DNA of 38,298 nucleotides from Pseudomonadota bacterium (GTDB taxonomy: Bacteria; Myxococcota_A; UBA9160; PR03), in contig QEVM01000021.1 in the NCBI GenBank assembly GCA_003576805.1, forward strand, positions 1-38,298, in the 5' to 3' direction. The notes beneath the pieces are model-generated. The model was not told the origin of the DNA. It saw only the letters and a list, made by a program, of their open reading frames with translations, and made no database searches. How positions within the stretch are numbered: position 1 is the stretch's first letter; each line of letters starts with the position of its first letter. Below are positions 24,515 to 32,656 of the stretch, piece after piece. Both the position numbers and the translations under genes were made by a program.

Positions 24515-24709
24515 ATGGGCACTGGCAAGACCGACGAGATCAAGGGCCGCGCCAAGGAAGCGGCGGGCGCCGTCACCGACGACGACCGCCTGCGGCGCGA
24601 GGGCAAGGTCGATCAGGCCGCCGGCAAGGTGAAGGAGAAGGCCGGCGACGTGGTGGACAAGGTGCGCGAGGCCGTGAACCCGAAGTCGGATCGCGATCGC
24701 CCTCGCTAG
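24515..24709 (+). CDS. CsbD family stress-response protein
   Basis: A 64-residue hydrophilic protein: TDEIKGRAKEAAGAVTDDDR followed by EGKVDQAAGKVKEKAGDVVD, the two CsbD repeats. CsbD is induced by general stress in many bacteria and its molecular role is unknown. The ATG at 24515 has GGAGG nine bases upstream and fits better than the ATG at 24500, which precedes that site. A strong terminator follows. The hairpin and inverted repeat upstream may regulate it. Confidence 0.93.
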   Translation: MGTGKTDEIKGRAKEAAGAVTDDDRLRREGKVDQAAGKVKEKAGDVVDKVREAVNPKSDRDRPR

Positions 24710-24728
24710 GGCGCTCGACCGGCTCGGC

Positions 24729-24771
24729 GACCCGGCCGCTCGAGCGGCGCGCCCGCGCGGGCGGCCGGGTC
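24729..24771 (+). terminator. Rho-independent terminator after CsbD
   Basis: Perfect 11-bp stem GACCCGGCCGC/GCGGCCGGGTC (24729-24739 with 24761-24771), followed by TTCCCTC. The T-run is short, as is usual at high G+C. Confidence 0.7.
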
Positions 24772-24804
24772 TTCCCTCACCCCAGCCCCGGGGCTCATTA
24801 CAAG

Positions 24805-24838
24805 CAGTCTTGACTGTTTCTTTTTTGCCGCCTAGGCT
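24805..24838 (+). promoter_or_regulatory. Promoter and operator of the TetR operon
   Basis: TTGACT (24810-24815), a 17-base spacer and TAGGCT (24833-24838) form a good promoter, nine bases before the ATG, so the mRNA would start at or near the start codon. The -35 overlaps the perfect palindrome CAGTC-TT-GACTG (24805-24816), flanked by A/T bases. A bound repressor there would block polymerase, so autoregulation by the TetR protein is likely. The stretch is unusually A/T-rich for this window. Confidence 0.7.
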
Positions 24839-24847
24839 GCGCGCCTG

Positions 24848-25516
24848 ATGTCGCAACCCTCCCTCGCGACTCCCCGGGCGCGGCGCACCCAGGAGGAGCG
24901 CAGCGCCGAGACGCGCACGCGCCTGCTCGACGCGACGATCGAGTCGCTGATCGAGGTCGGCTACGCCTCGACGACGACGACCGCCGTGTGCGAGCGCGCC
25001 GGCGTCTCGCGCGGCGCGCAGGTGCACCACTTCCCGCGCAAGCAGGACCTCGTCGTCGCGGCGGTCGCGCACCTCGCCGCCCAGCACGTGCCCGTGCTGC
25101 GCGAGCGCGCGGCGGCGCTGCCGCCCGCCGCGAGCGGCGACACTCTCCAGCCCGCTGGATTCGACAGGCTCGGTGCGGTGATCGAGCTCGTCGCCGAGAC
25201 CTTCGGCGGGCCGCTCTTCACCGCGGCGCTCGAGCTGTGGATCGCGGCGCGCACCGACGCCGAGCTGCACCGCGCGCTGGTTCCGTTCGAGCGCGGCGCG
25301 GGCCGCGGGCTCGTGCAGCTCTGGCGCGAGATCGCCGGCGACCTCGCCGCGCACCCGCGCTTCGACGCGGTGCTCGAGCTCACCATGCACCTGGCGCGCG
25401 GCATGGCGCTGCAGAAGATCCTGCGCGACGACGACGGAGCGCGGCGACGCGCGATCGACGTCTGGCGCACGCTGGCGGAGCACGCGCTCTCGGACGCCGG
25501 AGGAAGGCAAGCATGA
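24848..25516 (+). CDS. TetR family transcriptional regulator
   Basis: A 222-residue repressor. The DNA-binding HTH is at the N-terminus, with [20 protein letters not shown] followed by [20 protein letters not shown] (about 25-65), a typical TetR turn. The rest is a helical ligand-binding and dimer domain. The ATG at 24848 follows a promoter whose start point falls about at the codon, with no Shine-Dalgarno, so translation looks leaderless. The TGA overlaps the ATG of the next gene. As the first gene of an operon with an SCP-x thiolase, it may sense an acyl-CoA or a lipid; the ligand is inference. Confidence 0.92.
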   Translation: MSQPSLATPRARRTQEERSAETRTRLLDATIESLIEVGYASTTTTAVCERAGVSRGAQVHHFPRKQDLVVAAVAHLAAQHVPVLRERAAALPPAASGDTLQPAGFDRLGAVIELVAETFGGPLFTAALELWIAARTDAELHRALVPFERGAGRGLVQLWREIAGDLAAHPRFDAVLELTMHLARGMALQKILRDDDGARRRAIDVWRTLAEHALSDAGGRQA

Positions 25517-26523
25517 GGCCGCTGCGCGCGTTCGCGTGCGTCGTCGCGCTCGCGGCCGCTGCGCCGCAGGCGCGCGCGGCGACCCCGTGCGACGACGGCC
25601 TCGCGCTCGCCGACACCGACGCCCTGCACGGCGCGGCCGCGATCGAGCTGTGCGACGTCTCGAACGGCGAGTCGGCGGGCGTCGCCGCCGCGGCGTATCG
25701 CGCGGGCGACCTCGCGACCCCGCTCGACCAGGTCACGAACGGGCTCATCGGCGTCGGCGTGTTCGACGGCTTCGGCACGAACGTCGCGCCGCGCCGCGGC
25801 GCGCGGATGCTCGCGCTCGCGACCGGCACGGCGCGCGCACCGGGCGACCCGGGCTACGCCTCCAACTTCTCCAAGGGCTACACGTCGACGCCTCCGCCCG
25901 GCTTCCCGGCCGACGTGCCCGGCTGCCCCACGGCGTCGAACCTCTACGACGCGGCCGCGCTCGTGCTCGAGCTGGTCGCGCCGGACTGGGCGCAGTCGTT
26001 CTCGTTCGACTTCCGGTACTACAGCCGCGACTACCCGGAGTGGGTCTGCACGAGCTACGAGGATCAGTTCGTCGTGCTGACCGTCCCGCCGCGCGACGGA
26101 TCGATCGGCGGCAACGTCGTGTTCGACGCGGCGGCGCAGCCGATGACCGTGAACGCCGCGTTCATGACGGTCTGCGAAGGCTGCCCGGACGGCTACGCGG
26201 ACCTCGTCGGCACCGGCTTCGAGAGCGAAGGCGCGACGCCGTGGCTGCGCACGCAGGTGCCGGTCGCGCCGGGCGAAGCGTTCTCGCTGCGCTTCGCCGT
26301 GTGGGACGTCGGCGATGCCGTCAACGACACGACGGTGCTGCTCGACGACTTCCGCTGGTCCTCCGCGCCCGTCGCCGGTCCCGTGACGCTGGTCGCGCCG
26401 GAGCCCGGATCGCTGCGGATCGGCGGCGCGTCGCTCGCGGCGCTCGCGACGCTCGCGCTGCGGCGCACTCGTTGCTCCGCTCGCGCACGCACACTTCACC
26501 CCCAAGGAGAATCGATCCGATGA
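25513..26523 (+). CDS. Choice-of-anchor-L-type exported protein with PEP-CTERM tail
   Basis: A 336-residue exported protein. It has a signal peptide (cleavage near ARA, about residue 21). A beta-rich domain of the choice-of-anchor-L type follows, with [20 protein letters not shown] and DQFVVL, a hallmark of that domain, and paired cysteines. The tail [20 protein letters not shown] followed by RR is a PEP-CTERM signal, and 16 more residues run into the next gene. The start overlaps the TetR stop (ATGA) and its own stop overlaps the thiolase ATG (ATGA), so three unlike genes are tightly coupled. Confidence 0.83.
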   Translation: MRPLRAFACVVALAAAAPQARAATPCDDGLALADTDALHGAAAIELCDVSNGESAGVAAAAYRAGDLATPLDQVTNGLIGVGVFDGFGTNVAPRRGARMLALATGTARAPGDPGYASNFSKGYTSTPPPGFPADVPGCPTASNLYDAAALVLELVAPDWAQSFSFDFRYYSRDYPEWVCTSYEDQFVVLTVPPRDGSIGGNVVFDAAAQPMTVNAAFMTVCEGCPDGYADLVGTGFESEGATPWLRTQVPVAPGEAFSLRFAVWDVGDAVNDTTVLLDDFRWSSAPVAGPVTLVAPEPGSLRIGGASLAALATLALRRTRCSARARTLHPQGESIR

Positions 26524-27713
26524 GTCGCAAGGTCTACGTGGTCGGCGTCGGCATGACGAAGTTCGAGAAGCCCGGCAGCAAGCAGTGGGACTACCCGGAC
26601 ATGGCGCGCGAGGCCGGCCAGAAGGCGCTCGCGGACGCGAAGATCCCCTACGACGCGGTCGAGCAGGTGGCGGTCGGCTACTGCTACGGCGACTCGACCG
26701 CCGGCGAGCGCGCCGTCTACGAGATCGGCCTCTCGGGCGTGCCGATCTACAACGTCAACAACAACTGCTCGACCGGCTCGACGGCGCTGTTCATGGCCAA
26801 GCAGCTCGTCGAGGGCGGGCTCGTCGACTGCGCCATGGCGCTCGGCTTCGAGAAGATGGAGAAGGGCTCGCTCGGCATCAAATACACCGATCGCACGGTG
26901 CCGATGGACAAGCACATGAAGGCGATGGTCGAGAAGCGCGGCTTCGCCAAGGCGCCGGCCGCGCCGCAGATGTTCGGCAACGCCGGCCGCGAGCACATGG
27001 AGAAGTACGGCACCAAGCCCGAGGTGTTCGCGAAGATCGGCTGGAAGAACCACAAGCACTCGGTGAACAACCCGTACTCGCAGTTCCAGGACGAGTACTC
27101 GCTCGAGGACATCCTGAACGCGCCGATGGTCTACGAGCCGCTGACCAAGCTGCAGTGCTGCCCGACCTCCGACGGCTCCGGCGCCGCGATCCTCGCGAGC
27201 GAGGACTTCGTGAAGAAGCACGGCCTCCAGAAGCAGGCGATCGAGATCGCCGGCATGGCGATGGCGACCGACACGCCGAGCAGCTTCAACGAGAAGAGCG
27301 ACATCAAGCTGGTCGGCTTCGACATGTCGCAGGCGGCCGCGCGCAAGGCGTACCAGCAGTCGGGCCTCGGCCCGGAGGACGCGCAGGTGGTCGAGCTGCA
27401 CGATTGCTTCAGCGCGAACGAGCTGATCACCTACGAAGCGCTGGGCCTGTGCCCGGTCGGCAAGGCCGGCGACCTCGTGAACGAGGGCGCTACCACCTAC
27501 GGCGGCAAGTGGGTCGTGAATCCGTCGGGCGGCCTCATCAGCAAGGGTCACCCGCTCGGCGCGACCGGCCTCGCGCAGTGCGCGGAGCTCAACTGGCAGC
27601 TGCGCGGCATGGCCGACAAGCGCCAGGTCGCGGGCGCGAAGGTCGCGATCCAGCACAACATCGGCCTCGGCGGCGCGGCGGTCGTCGCGGTGTACAGGAA
27701 GCCGGCGGCCTGA
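26520..27713 (+). CDS. SCP-x-type thiolase (lipid-transfer protein family)
   Basis: A 397-residue thiolase-superfamily protein of the sterol-carrier-protein-x type. The nucleophilic Cys83 is in [17 protein letters not shown] and [10 protein letters not shown] (with the catalytic His) complete the active site. It should cleave 3-oxoacyl-CoA with CoA, perhaps for branched or sterol side chains as in mammalian SCP-x and actinobacterial homologues. No SCP-2 domain is fused. The ATG at 26520 has AAGGAGA ten bases upstream, inside the end of the previous gene. A strong terminator follows. Confidence 0.93.
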   Translation: MSRKVYVVGVGMTKFEKPGSKQWDYPDMAREAGQKALADAKIPYDAVEQVAVGYCYGDSTAGERAVYEIGLSGVPIYNVNNNCSTGSTALFMAKQLVEGGLVDCAMALGFEKMEKGSLGIKYTDRTVPMDKHMKAMVEKRGFAKAPAAPQMFGNAGREHMEKYGTKPEVFAKIGWKNHKHSVNNPYSQFQDEYSLEDILNAPMVYEPLTKLQCCPTSDGSGAAILASEDFVKKHGLQKQAIEIAGMAMATDTPSSFNEKSDIKLVGFDMSQAAARKAYQQSGLGPEDAQVVELHDCFSANELITYEALGLCPVGKAGDLVNEGATTYGGKWVVNPSGGLISKGHPLGATGLAQCAELNWQLRGMADKRQVAGAKVAIQHNIGLGGAAVVAVYRKPAA

Positions 27714-27756
27714 TCGGCACACGGTGTAGAGCGCCCAGCCGGCGCGCATGAAGGAG

Positions 27757-27786
27757 AAGGCCCGGGGGCGCGAGTCCCCGGGCCTT
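27757..27786 (+). terminator. Terminator of the TetR-thiolase operon
   Basis: Perfect 11-bp stem AAGGCCCGGGG/CCCCGGGCCTT (27757-27767 with 27776-27786) with an eight-base loop, followed by CGTCGTC. The flanking A and T make it a typical intrinsic terminator. Confidence 0.78.
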
Positions 27787-27973
27787 CGTCGTCGGGGACG
27801 CCTCTCCGAGACCTGTGTACGCGCGATGACGCATGTTCCGTGCGACAGTGGGTGCTCTCGCTGCGCTACCCACGATCGATCTACTCACCGGAATCGCCGA
27901 CGACCTACGAACCAGCTAGAACCCCTCGCCTCGGGCACCATTCCACCGAGAATCCATAAGACGAAGTGATCCG

Positions 27974-28987
27974 ATGCTAAGCGCTGGGAACCTCGGTCGT
28001 CTTGTCGCGCATTGCGAGGCGTGTCTCGGTCGTCGACTTGCAGAGATAAGGCGCCGGCTCGCCGCGCCCGAATGGCTCGGCGCACTGTGGGAGCTGCTCC
28101 TGATCGACGCAGCGTGCGCGGTAGCACCGATCGAATACGAGAGCCGTTCTGGAGGAGGAAGGCCCGACCTGCTGGTCAAGCCAGCGGTGGGCGATCCCTT
28201 TTGGATTGAGGCGACGTATCGCACGGTTGGCCACGACCCCGAGGAGATCGAAAAGACCTCCCTCTATCGCAGCCTCGATGCGAAGCGGGCGCAGATTGCG
28301 AAGTGGGAACTCGACAAGCCCTGCGTGCTTTGCATCGGGGGCGCGGCAGACGCAGGCTTCTCGGCACATCGCCAGCCGATGAGCGCAGAACAATCGGCTT
28401 GGGCGTTCTTCGAAGACGAAGGCGGGGAATTCATCTCTGCGGTCGTCGCCGCACCGATTGAGATCGAGCCGGAGATGTTCACGGGGTTGAAGCGAAAGGC
28501 GAAGCCTCGACTCATCGAGAATGGGCATGCCGCGCACAGACTTGGCAACTCGGAGCGCGAGACACTGCTCCGACTCGATTTCAACCGCTGGCCCTACTCG
28601 CTCATTTCGCAGCGTGATGTCGATGAGCGGAGTCAAGCTCTCGCGTGGGCCGATGAGCGGCCAGGTTATCGCGTCGAGCACCGCGACCGGTTCGACGGGG
28701 GCTGCTGGGAGTTTCAGCAGGGCTTCGACCTGTTGCGAATAGTGCCTCGCGACGGACTTGTATTGCTGCTGCGACGAAGCGAGATCGTCGGCGAGTACCC
28801 GTCGCCGGAGCAAGCAGCCACGATGGCCGCCTCTCTGTTTTCGATGGGTCCGCCGCTGGTGTTCATCTATGAGCGCGCCCGCCGTGAACGACGCGAATTG
28901 TACGCTCCGGTTTCGATAGAGCAGAACCGAGCCATCGTTTCATCTGATCTTCGCGCCTGGCGCTGGCGGCCTGGACGATCTGCTTAG
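27974..28987 (+). CDS. PD-(D/E)XK-like protein of atypical base composition
   Basis: A 337-residue cytoplasmic protein I cannot name. Residues 38-82 read LWELLLIDAACAV, then GGGRPDLLV and DPFWIEATYRT. This matches a PD-(D/E)XK nuclease core: helix Glu40, PD at 64-65, and Glu79-x-Thr81, where the usual Lys is Thr. Related E-x-T variants exist in restriction-like and defence proteins, so activity is uncertain. The gene uses A/T-ending codons far more than its neighbours, which suggests acquisition. It stands alone after a 187-bp gap from the previous terminator. Confidence 0.6.
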   Translation: MLSAGNLGRLVAHCEACLGRRLAEIRRRLAAPEWLGALWELLLIDAACAVAPIEYESRSGGGRPDLLVKPAVGDPFWIEATYRTVGHDPEEIEKTSLYRSLDAKRAQIAKWELDKPCVLCIGGAADAGFSAHRQPMSAEQSAWAFFEDEGGEFISAVVAAPIEIEPEMFTGLKRKAKPRLIENGHAAHRLGNSERETLLRLDFNRWPYSLISQRDVDERSQALAWADERPGYRVEHRDRFDGGCWEFQQGFDLLRIVPRDGLVLLLRRSEIVGEYPSPEQAATMAASLFSMGPPLVFIYERARRERRELYAPVSIEQNRAIVSSDLRAWRWRPGRSA

Positions 28988-29107
28988 TCCCCGCATCGCC
29001 GTACTCCTCGGCGTCGCGCGCTCGCGCGCGCCGCGCGGCGGCGCAGGTGAGAATCCAGCCGCGAGGTGACACCAGCGCCCGCCGCTGACGTTCCGATCCT
29101 CCGCACC

Positions 29108-29113
29108 TAGTCT
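29108..29113 (+). promoter_or_regulatory. Predicted promoter -10 of the GIY-YIG gene
   Basis: TAGTCT seven bases before the GTG. CTGACG at 29085-29090 lies exactly 17 bases upstream as a -35. No Shine-Dalgarno. Confidence 0.5.
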
Positions 29114-29120
29114 CCGCAGC

Positions 29121-29948
29121 GTGGGGGTGCGTCTGTTCGACGAAAAGTTCGGCGCGGAGCGGCTGCGCGAGCTTCCGCGCGGGCCGGGCGTCTATCTGTT
29201 CCGCGACGCCCAGGGGCGCGTGCTCTATGCCGGCAAGGCGAAGGATCTCCGGCGGCGGCTGGCCGGCTACCGCAATGCGTCGCGCCGCAAGGCGCACCGC
29301 AAGATGCGGGCGCTGGTGCGCGAGGCGGCGTCGCTCGAAGTGCGGCCGCGCGAGAGCGAGAGAGAGGCGCTGCTGCTCGAGAACGAGCTGATCCGGACGC
29401 TGCGGCCGCCCTTCAACGTCGACGGCGCCTTCGCGTTCCTCTACCCGGCGCTCGGTGTCGGCGACGCCGATGGGTGCGTTCTGCTCGCGTTCACGTCGAC
29501 GCCCGAGGCGTGGAGCCACCTCGCGTTGCGCTGGTACGGCTGCTTCCGCTCGCGCGTTCGGGCGCGCGCGGCCTTCGACGCGCTCGTCGCGCTGTTCGGC
29601 CGCGTGGGGCACCGCGAGCCGCTGTCGCGGCTGCCGGCCGTGCCGCTCCGGCGCGGCGCGCGGCTCGAGGCCTTCCGCCGGCTGCCGCCGGAGCTGGCCG
29701 CGGCTGCGGACGCGTTCCTCGCCGGCGAGTCGGCGGATCTCACGGCGCGGCTCTTCGAGCGCCTGCTCGAGAGCGCGAGCGCGCGCCGCGAGGCCGCGGC
29801 GGTCGAGCAGCAGCTGCGCACGCTCGACGACTTCGCTCGCAGAGACGTCGCCGCGCTGCACCGCGCGCTGCAGAAGACGGGGCGTTCCGGCTGGGTGCCC
29901 GGCGCGGAACGCGACGCCCTCTTCATCGCAGAGCGCCACGCGGAGTAA
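29121..29948 (+). CDS. GIY-YIG nuclease-domain protein (UvrC/Cho-like)
   Basis: A 275-residue protein with an N-terminal GIY-YIG domain: GVYLF at 23-27, VLYAGKAKDLRRRL at 34-47, and the metal-binding Glu88 in LLLENELI. This is close to the UvrC N-terminal nuclease and to Cho, which nick DNA 3' of lesions. The C-terminal ~170 residues are Ala/Arg-rich and lack the UvrC UVR and endonuclease-V-like domains, so this is not a full UvrC. It may be a repair or mobile-element nuclease. The GTG at 29121 with a -10 seven bases before it suggests leaderless translation. An acetyltransferase follows. Confidence 0.85.
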   Translation: MGVRLFDEKFGAERLRELPRGPGVYLFRDAQGRVLYAGKAKDLRRRLAGYRNASRRKAHRKMRALVREAASLEVRPRESEREALLLENELIRTLRPPFNVDGAFAFLYPALGVGDADGCVLLAFTSTPEAWSHLALRWYGCFRSRVRARAAFDALVALFGRVGHREPLSRLPAVPLRRGARLEAFRRLPPELAAAADAFLAGESADLTARLFERLLESASARREAAAVEQQLRTLDDFARRDVAALHRALQKTGRSGWVPGAERDALFIAERHAE

Positions 29949-29966
29949 CGCCCCGAGGAGTCGCCT

Positions 29967-30449
29967 TTGTCCGTTCCGGCCGACGTCGACATTCGCCAAC
30001 TCACCGCGGACGACGTCGCGTCGCTGCAGGCGTTGTCGACGACCTTCGGTGAAGCCTTCGACGATCCGGACACCTACGGCGGCAAGCCGCCCGGCGCGGA
30101 CTACCTCCGGCGATTGCTCGGGAGCGAGTCCTTCATCGCGCTCGTCGCGACGAAGAACGGCGCGGTCGTAGGCGGCATCGCGGCCTATGAGCTGAAGAAG
30201 TTCGAGCAGCGGCGCAGCGAGATCTACCTCTACGATCTGGCGGTCGCGTCGGCGCACCGGCGAGAGGGCATCGCGACGGCGTTGATCCGGGAGCTCGCGA
30301 AGATCGCCGCCACCCGCGGAGCGCATGTGATCTTCGTGCAGGCGGACGCAGGCGACGAGCCGGCCATCGCGCTGTACACGAAGCTTGGAGCGCGCGAAGA
30401 AGTGCTGCACTTCGACATACCGGTCGAAGCTGGCGATGGCGAAGGCTGA
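29967..30449 (+). CDS. aac(3)-I: AAC(3)-I family aminoglycoside N-acetyltransferase homologue
   Basis: A 160-residue GNAT enzyme that resembles AAC(3)-I along its whole length: TFGEAFDDPDTY, DYLRRLLGSESFIALV, KKFEQRRSEIYLYDLAVA, the acetyl-CoA loop HRREGIATALI (97-107), and ALYTKLGAREEVLHFDI. AAC(3)-I acetylates gentamicin and fortimicin at the 3-amino group. Whether this homologue confers resistance is untested. The start is TTG at 29967, with GAGGAG six bases upstream. It lies 18 bp after the GIY-YIG gene. No integron attC site or integrase is visible, so it appears chromosomal. Confidence 0.85.
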   Translation: MSVPADVDIRQLTADDVASLQALSTTFGEAFDDPDTYGGKPPGADYLRRLLGSESFIALVATKNGAVVGGIAAYELKKFEQRRSEIYLYDLAVASAHRREGIATALIRELAKIAATRGAHVIFVQADAGDEPAIALYTKLGAREEVLHFDIPVEAGDGEG

Positions 30450-30472
30450 CGAGCGGAGGGAGTCCCGCTCGT
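30449..30472. terminator. Bidirectional terminator between convergent genes
   Basis: Stem ACGAGCGG/CCGCTCGT (30449-30456 with 30465-30472) with an eight-base loop, in the 26-bp gap between the acetyltransferase and the sugar dehydrogenase. Confidence 0.55.
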
Positions 30473-30475
30473 TCG

Positions 30476-32116
30476 CTACGCCGTCGTGCGTCGCACCGAC
30501 TCCTTGATGCGCTGGATGTGACCGCGACCGAGCGCTTTCACCTCGCAGCCCAGCTCGAAGTAGCGGCGGATTTGGTCGTCCGAGAGGATCCCGAAGCAGT
30601 CGATCACGGCGAGCGGTGCGCCCGCCGCGCGGACGACCTCGTCCGGGTCGAGCGCGAGATACGGCGCATGGCGCACGGCGAGGACGACGGCTTCCGCGCC
30701 GTCGAGCGCGCGCGGCAGGTCCTTCTCGATGCGCAGCTGCGCGAGGTCGTCCTGGTTGCGGAAGAAACGCGACCACGAGTGGCCCGGCGCCGGATAGACG
30801 TCCTGGCTCTCGATCTCGTACCAATGGTCGACGTAGGGATCGTGCACGCGCAGCTCGGCGCCCATCTCGGTGAGCTTGCGCACGACGAGCTCGGAGCCGC
30901 TGTAGCGCGTGTCGCCGACGTCCTCGCGGTAGCTCGCGCCGCACAGCAGGACGCGCGCGCCGGCGATGTAGCGGCCCATGTTGCGCAGCGCGTCGCGGAC
31001 CAGCTCGGCGGCGTGCAGGGCGCGCGTGTCGTTGATGTCGATCGCGCGCGTCGTGATCTTGAAGATGTCGTCCTCGAAGCCGAGGATGTGCTTGTACGCC
31101 CAGTAGCCGAGGCCGCCGTCCTTCGGCAGGCAGTAGCCGCCGATGCCGGGCCCCGGAAAGATGATGTTGCTGTGCGTGGGCCGCATCTTGATCGCCCGGA
31201 TCACCTTCACCAGATCGATTCCGTTGCGCTCGGCGAAGAGGCTCCACTCGTCGAGGAAGGCGAGGATCGTCGCGCGGTAGGAGTTCTCGACGATCTTCGT
31301 GGTCTCGGACTCGATCGGGCGGTCCATCACGGTGAGCGGATAGTCGCGCGTGTTCAGGACCTCGCTCAGGAACTTCACCACCCGCTCGCGCGCCTCCGGA
31401 TTGCAGCCGGAGCAGACGCGCCAGAAGTCGCGGATCGACGACACGTAGTCGCGACCGGGCATGACGCGCTCGAAGCTGTGCGCGAGCAGCGGCGCCGACT
31501 GGATGCCGCGCTTCTCGAAGGCCTTCTTCAGGATCGGGTACGCGACGAACTCGGTCGTGCCGGGCGCCACCGTGGTCTCGATCAGCACCAGGCAGTCCGG
31601 CGCGATCTTCTCGCCGATCGTGCGCATGGTGGCCTCGAGGGCGGCCATGTCGGCCTCGCCGGTGCGGAGGTTGCCGAGATCCTGCTTGGTGTAGTCGCAC
31701 TGCACGTCCACCACCACGCAGTCGGCGAGCGCGAGGCAGTCGCTCGCGTAGGTGGCGACCAGCGTCTTCTTCTCGAGCACGCAGCGCGCGATCATCGGAT
31801 CGACGTTCGGGTCCTCGGCCTTCACGGGAGACTCGCCGCGCGAGAGCAGCGGGATCTTCCAGTAGCTGCGCGAGCTCGGGCGCTGGCAGCCGATCACGAA
31901 CTTGCCCGGCTCGCCGGTCACCGGGTCGACCGAGTCGGCGACGATCGCCGCCATCACGGCGCCGACGAACCCAACGCCCATCACCGCCACGATCTCGCGC
32001 CCCTCGGCGCGGGCCTCCTTCACGAGCGCTTCGATGCGAGCGTACTCTCGCGCGTAGTCTTCCTTCTCGGGCAGCTCGAACGACTCGCCGGCCGGGCTCA
32101 CGGAGGTCTGCGACAT
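30476..32116 (-). CDS. Nucleotide-sugar (UDP-glucose/GDP-mannose) dehydrogenase
   Basis: A 546-residue oxidoreductase that oxidises a nucleotide sugar to its uronic acid with two NAD. The Rossmann motif GVGFVG is at 47-52 and the catalytic Cys329 is in GPGIGGYCLPKD. The C-terminal half has ARVLLCGASYREDVGDTRYS, the family's UDP-binding region. The protein is longer than the typical ~440 residues because of an extended N-terminus and a large insert. It should supply uronic acids for exopolysaccharide. TAGGAT at 32145-32150 is a likely -10. The ATG at 32114-32116 has GGAG ten bases upstream; in-frame ATGs at 32131 and 32146 are alternatives. Confidence 0.87.
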   Translation of the reverse strand: MSQTSVSPAGESFELPEKEDYAREYARIEALVKEARAEGREIVAVMGVGFVGAVMAAIVADSVDPVTGEPGKFVIGCQRPSSRSYWKIPLLSRGESPVKAEDPNVDPMIARCVLEKKTLVATYASDCLALADCVVVDVQCDYTKQDLGNLRTGEADMAALEATMRTIGEKIAPDCLVLIETTVAPGTTEFVAYPILKKAFEKRGIQSAPLLAHSFERVMPGRDYVSSIRDFWRVCSGCNPEARERVVKFLSEVLNTRDYPLTVMDRPIESETTKIVENSYRATILAFLDEWSLFAERNGIDLVKVIRAIKMRPTHSNIIFPGPGIGGYCLPKDGGLGYWAYKHILGFEDDIFKITTRAIDINDTRALHAAELVRDALRNMGRYIAGARVLLCGASYREDVGDTRYSGSELVVRKLTEMGAELRVHDPYVDHWYEIESQDVYPAPGHSWSRFFRNQDDLAQLRIEKDLPRALDGAEAVVLAVRHAPYLALDPDEVVRAAGAPLAVIDCFGILSDDQIRRYFELGCEVKALGRGHIQRIKESVRRTTA

Positions 32117-32293
32117 GGTGGGGGGCTCCATCGGAGGTCTCTGCATCCTATCAGCGACGCCCTCTCGAGGGACCTGAAAGCAGCGCGATCGCCGGGCTCG
32201 GACGCGCGACGCCGCCGCGTGGCTTCGCCGGCCACGATTGCGCCGTGCGCGCCAACGACTCGACGAAGCGTGTCCGCCGCGGGAGGCGAGCGG

Positions 32294-32656
32294 ATGAGCG
32301 CTTCGCATCCGGATCTCGCGAATCTCCCGGGCGCCGATCTCGTCCTGCGCGGTCTCGACGACCTCGCCTACGCGCGCCCGACGCCCGAGGCGGCGCTCGT
32401 CGAGATCGCGCGGACGCGACTCGGCGCGCTCGGCCTCGCGGTGCAGCCCGATCCCTCGCCCTCGCCCTCGCCCGCGAGCGACGCCGAGCTGCGTCTCTAC
32501 GACCGTCTCGCGCAGCGCCACCCCGGCCGCGACCCGCACCTCCTCTACGGCGCGTGGCTCGATCAGCTCGTGAGCTTTCTCGCTTCGCTCACGGAGCGTC
32601 GCGAGCGGCTGGTGAGCGCGCCGCGCGCCGGACGAGCCACGCGCGAAGCGCAGTGA
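32294..32656 (+). CDS. Small hypothetical protein
   Basis: A 120-residue protein: an acidic-to-neutral helical N-terminus (LANLPGADLVLRGLDDLAYA), a Pro-Ser repeat linker (PSPSPSPAS, about 54-62), and a C-terminal helix with LLYGAWLDQLVSFLASLTER. I do not recognise a family. The ATG at 32294 has GGGAGGCGAG upstream, and codon use is that of neighbouring genes, so it is probably real. Its 3' end overlaps the convergent PEP-CTERM gene by 68 bp. Confidence 0.55.
   Translation: MSASHPDLANLPGADLVLRGLDDLAYARPTPEAALVEIARTRLGALGLAVQPDPSPSPSPASDAELRLYDRLAQRHPGRDPHLLYGAWLDQLVSFLASLTERRERLVSAPRAGRATREAQ

Noticed and set aside
29121-29948. Full-length UvrC
   Set aside because: Only the GIY-YIG domain is present; the UVR and C-terminal nuclease domains are missing.
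29900-30475. Integron attC site next to the aac(3)-I homologue
   Set aside because: I looked for paired core sites around the gene and found only an ordinary terminator hairpin.
28863-31700. A 945-codon open minus-strand frame
   Set aside because: Antisense to the nuclease and acetyltransferase genes and in the wrong frame for the sugar dehydrogenase; no recognisable domain.
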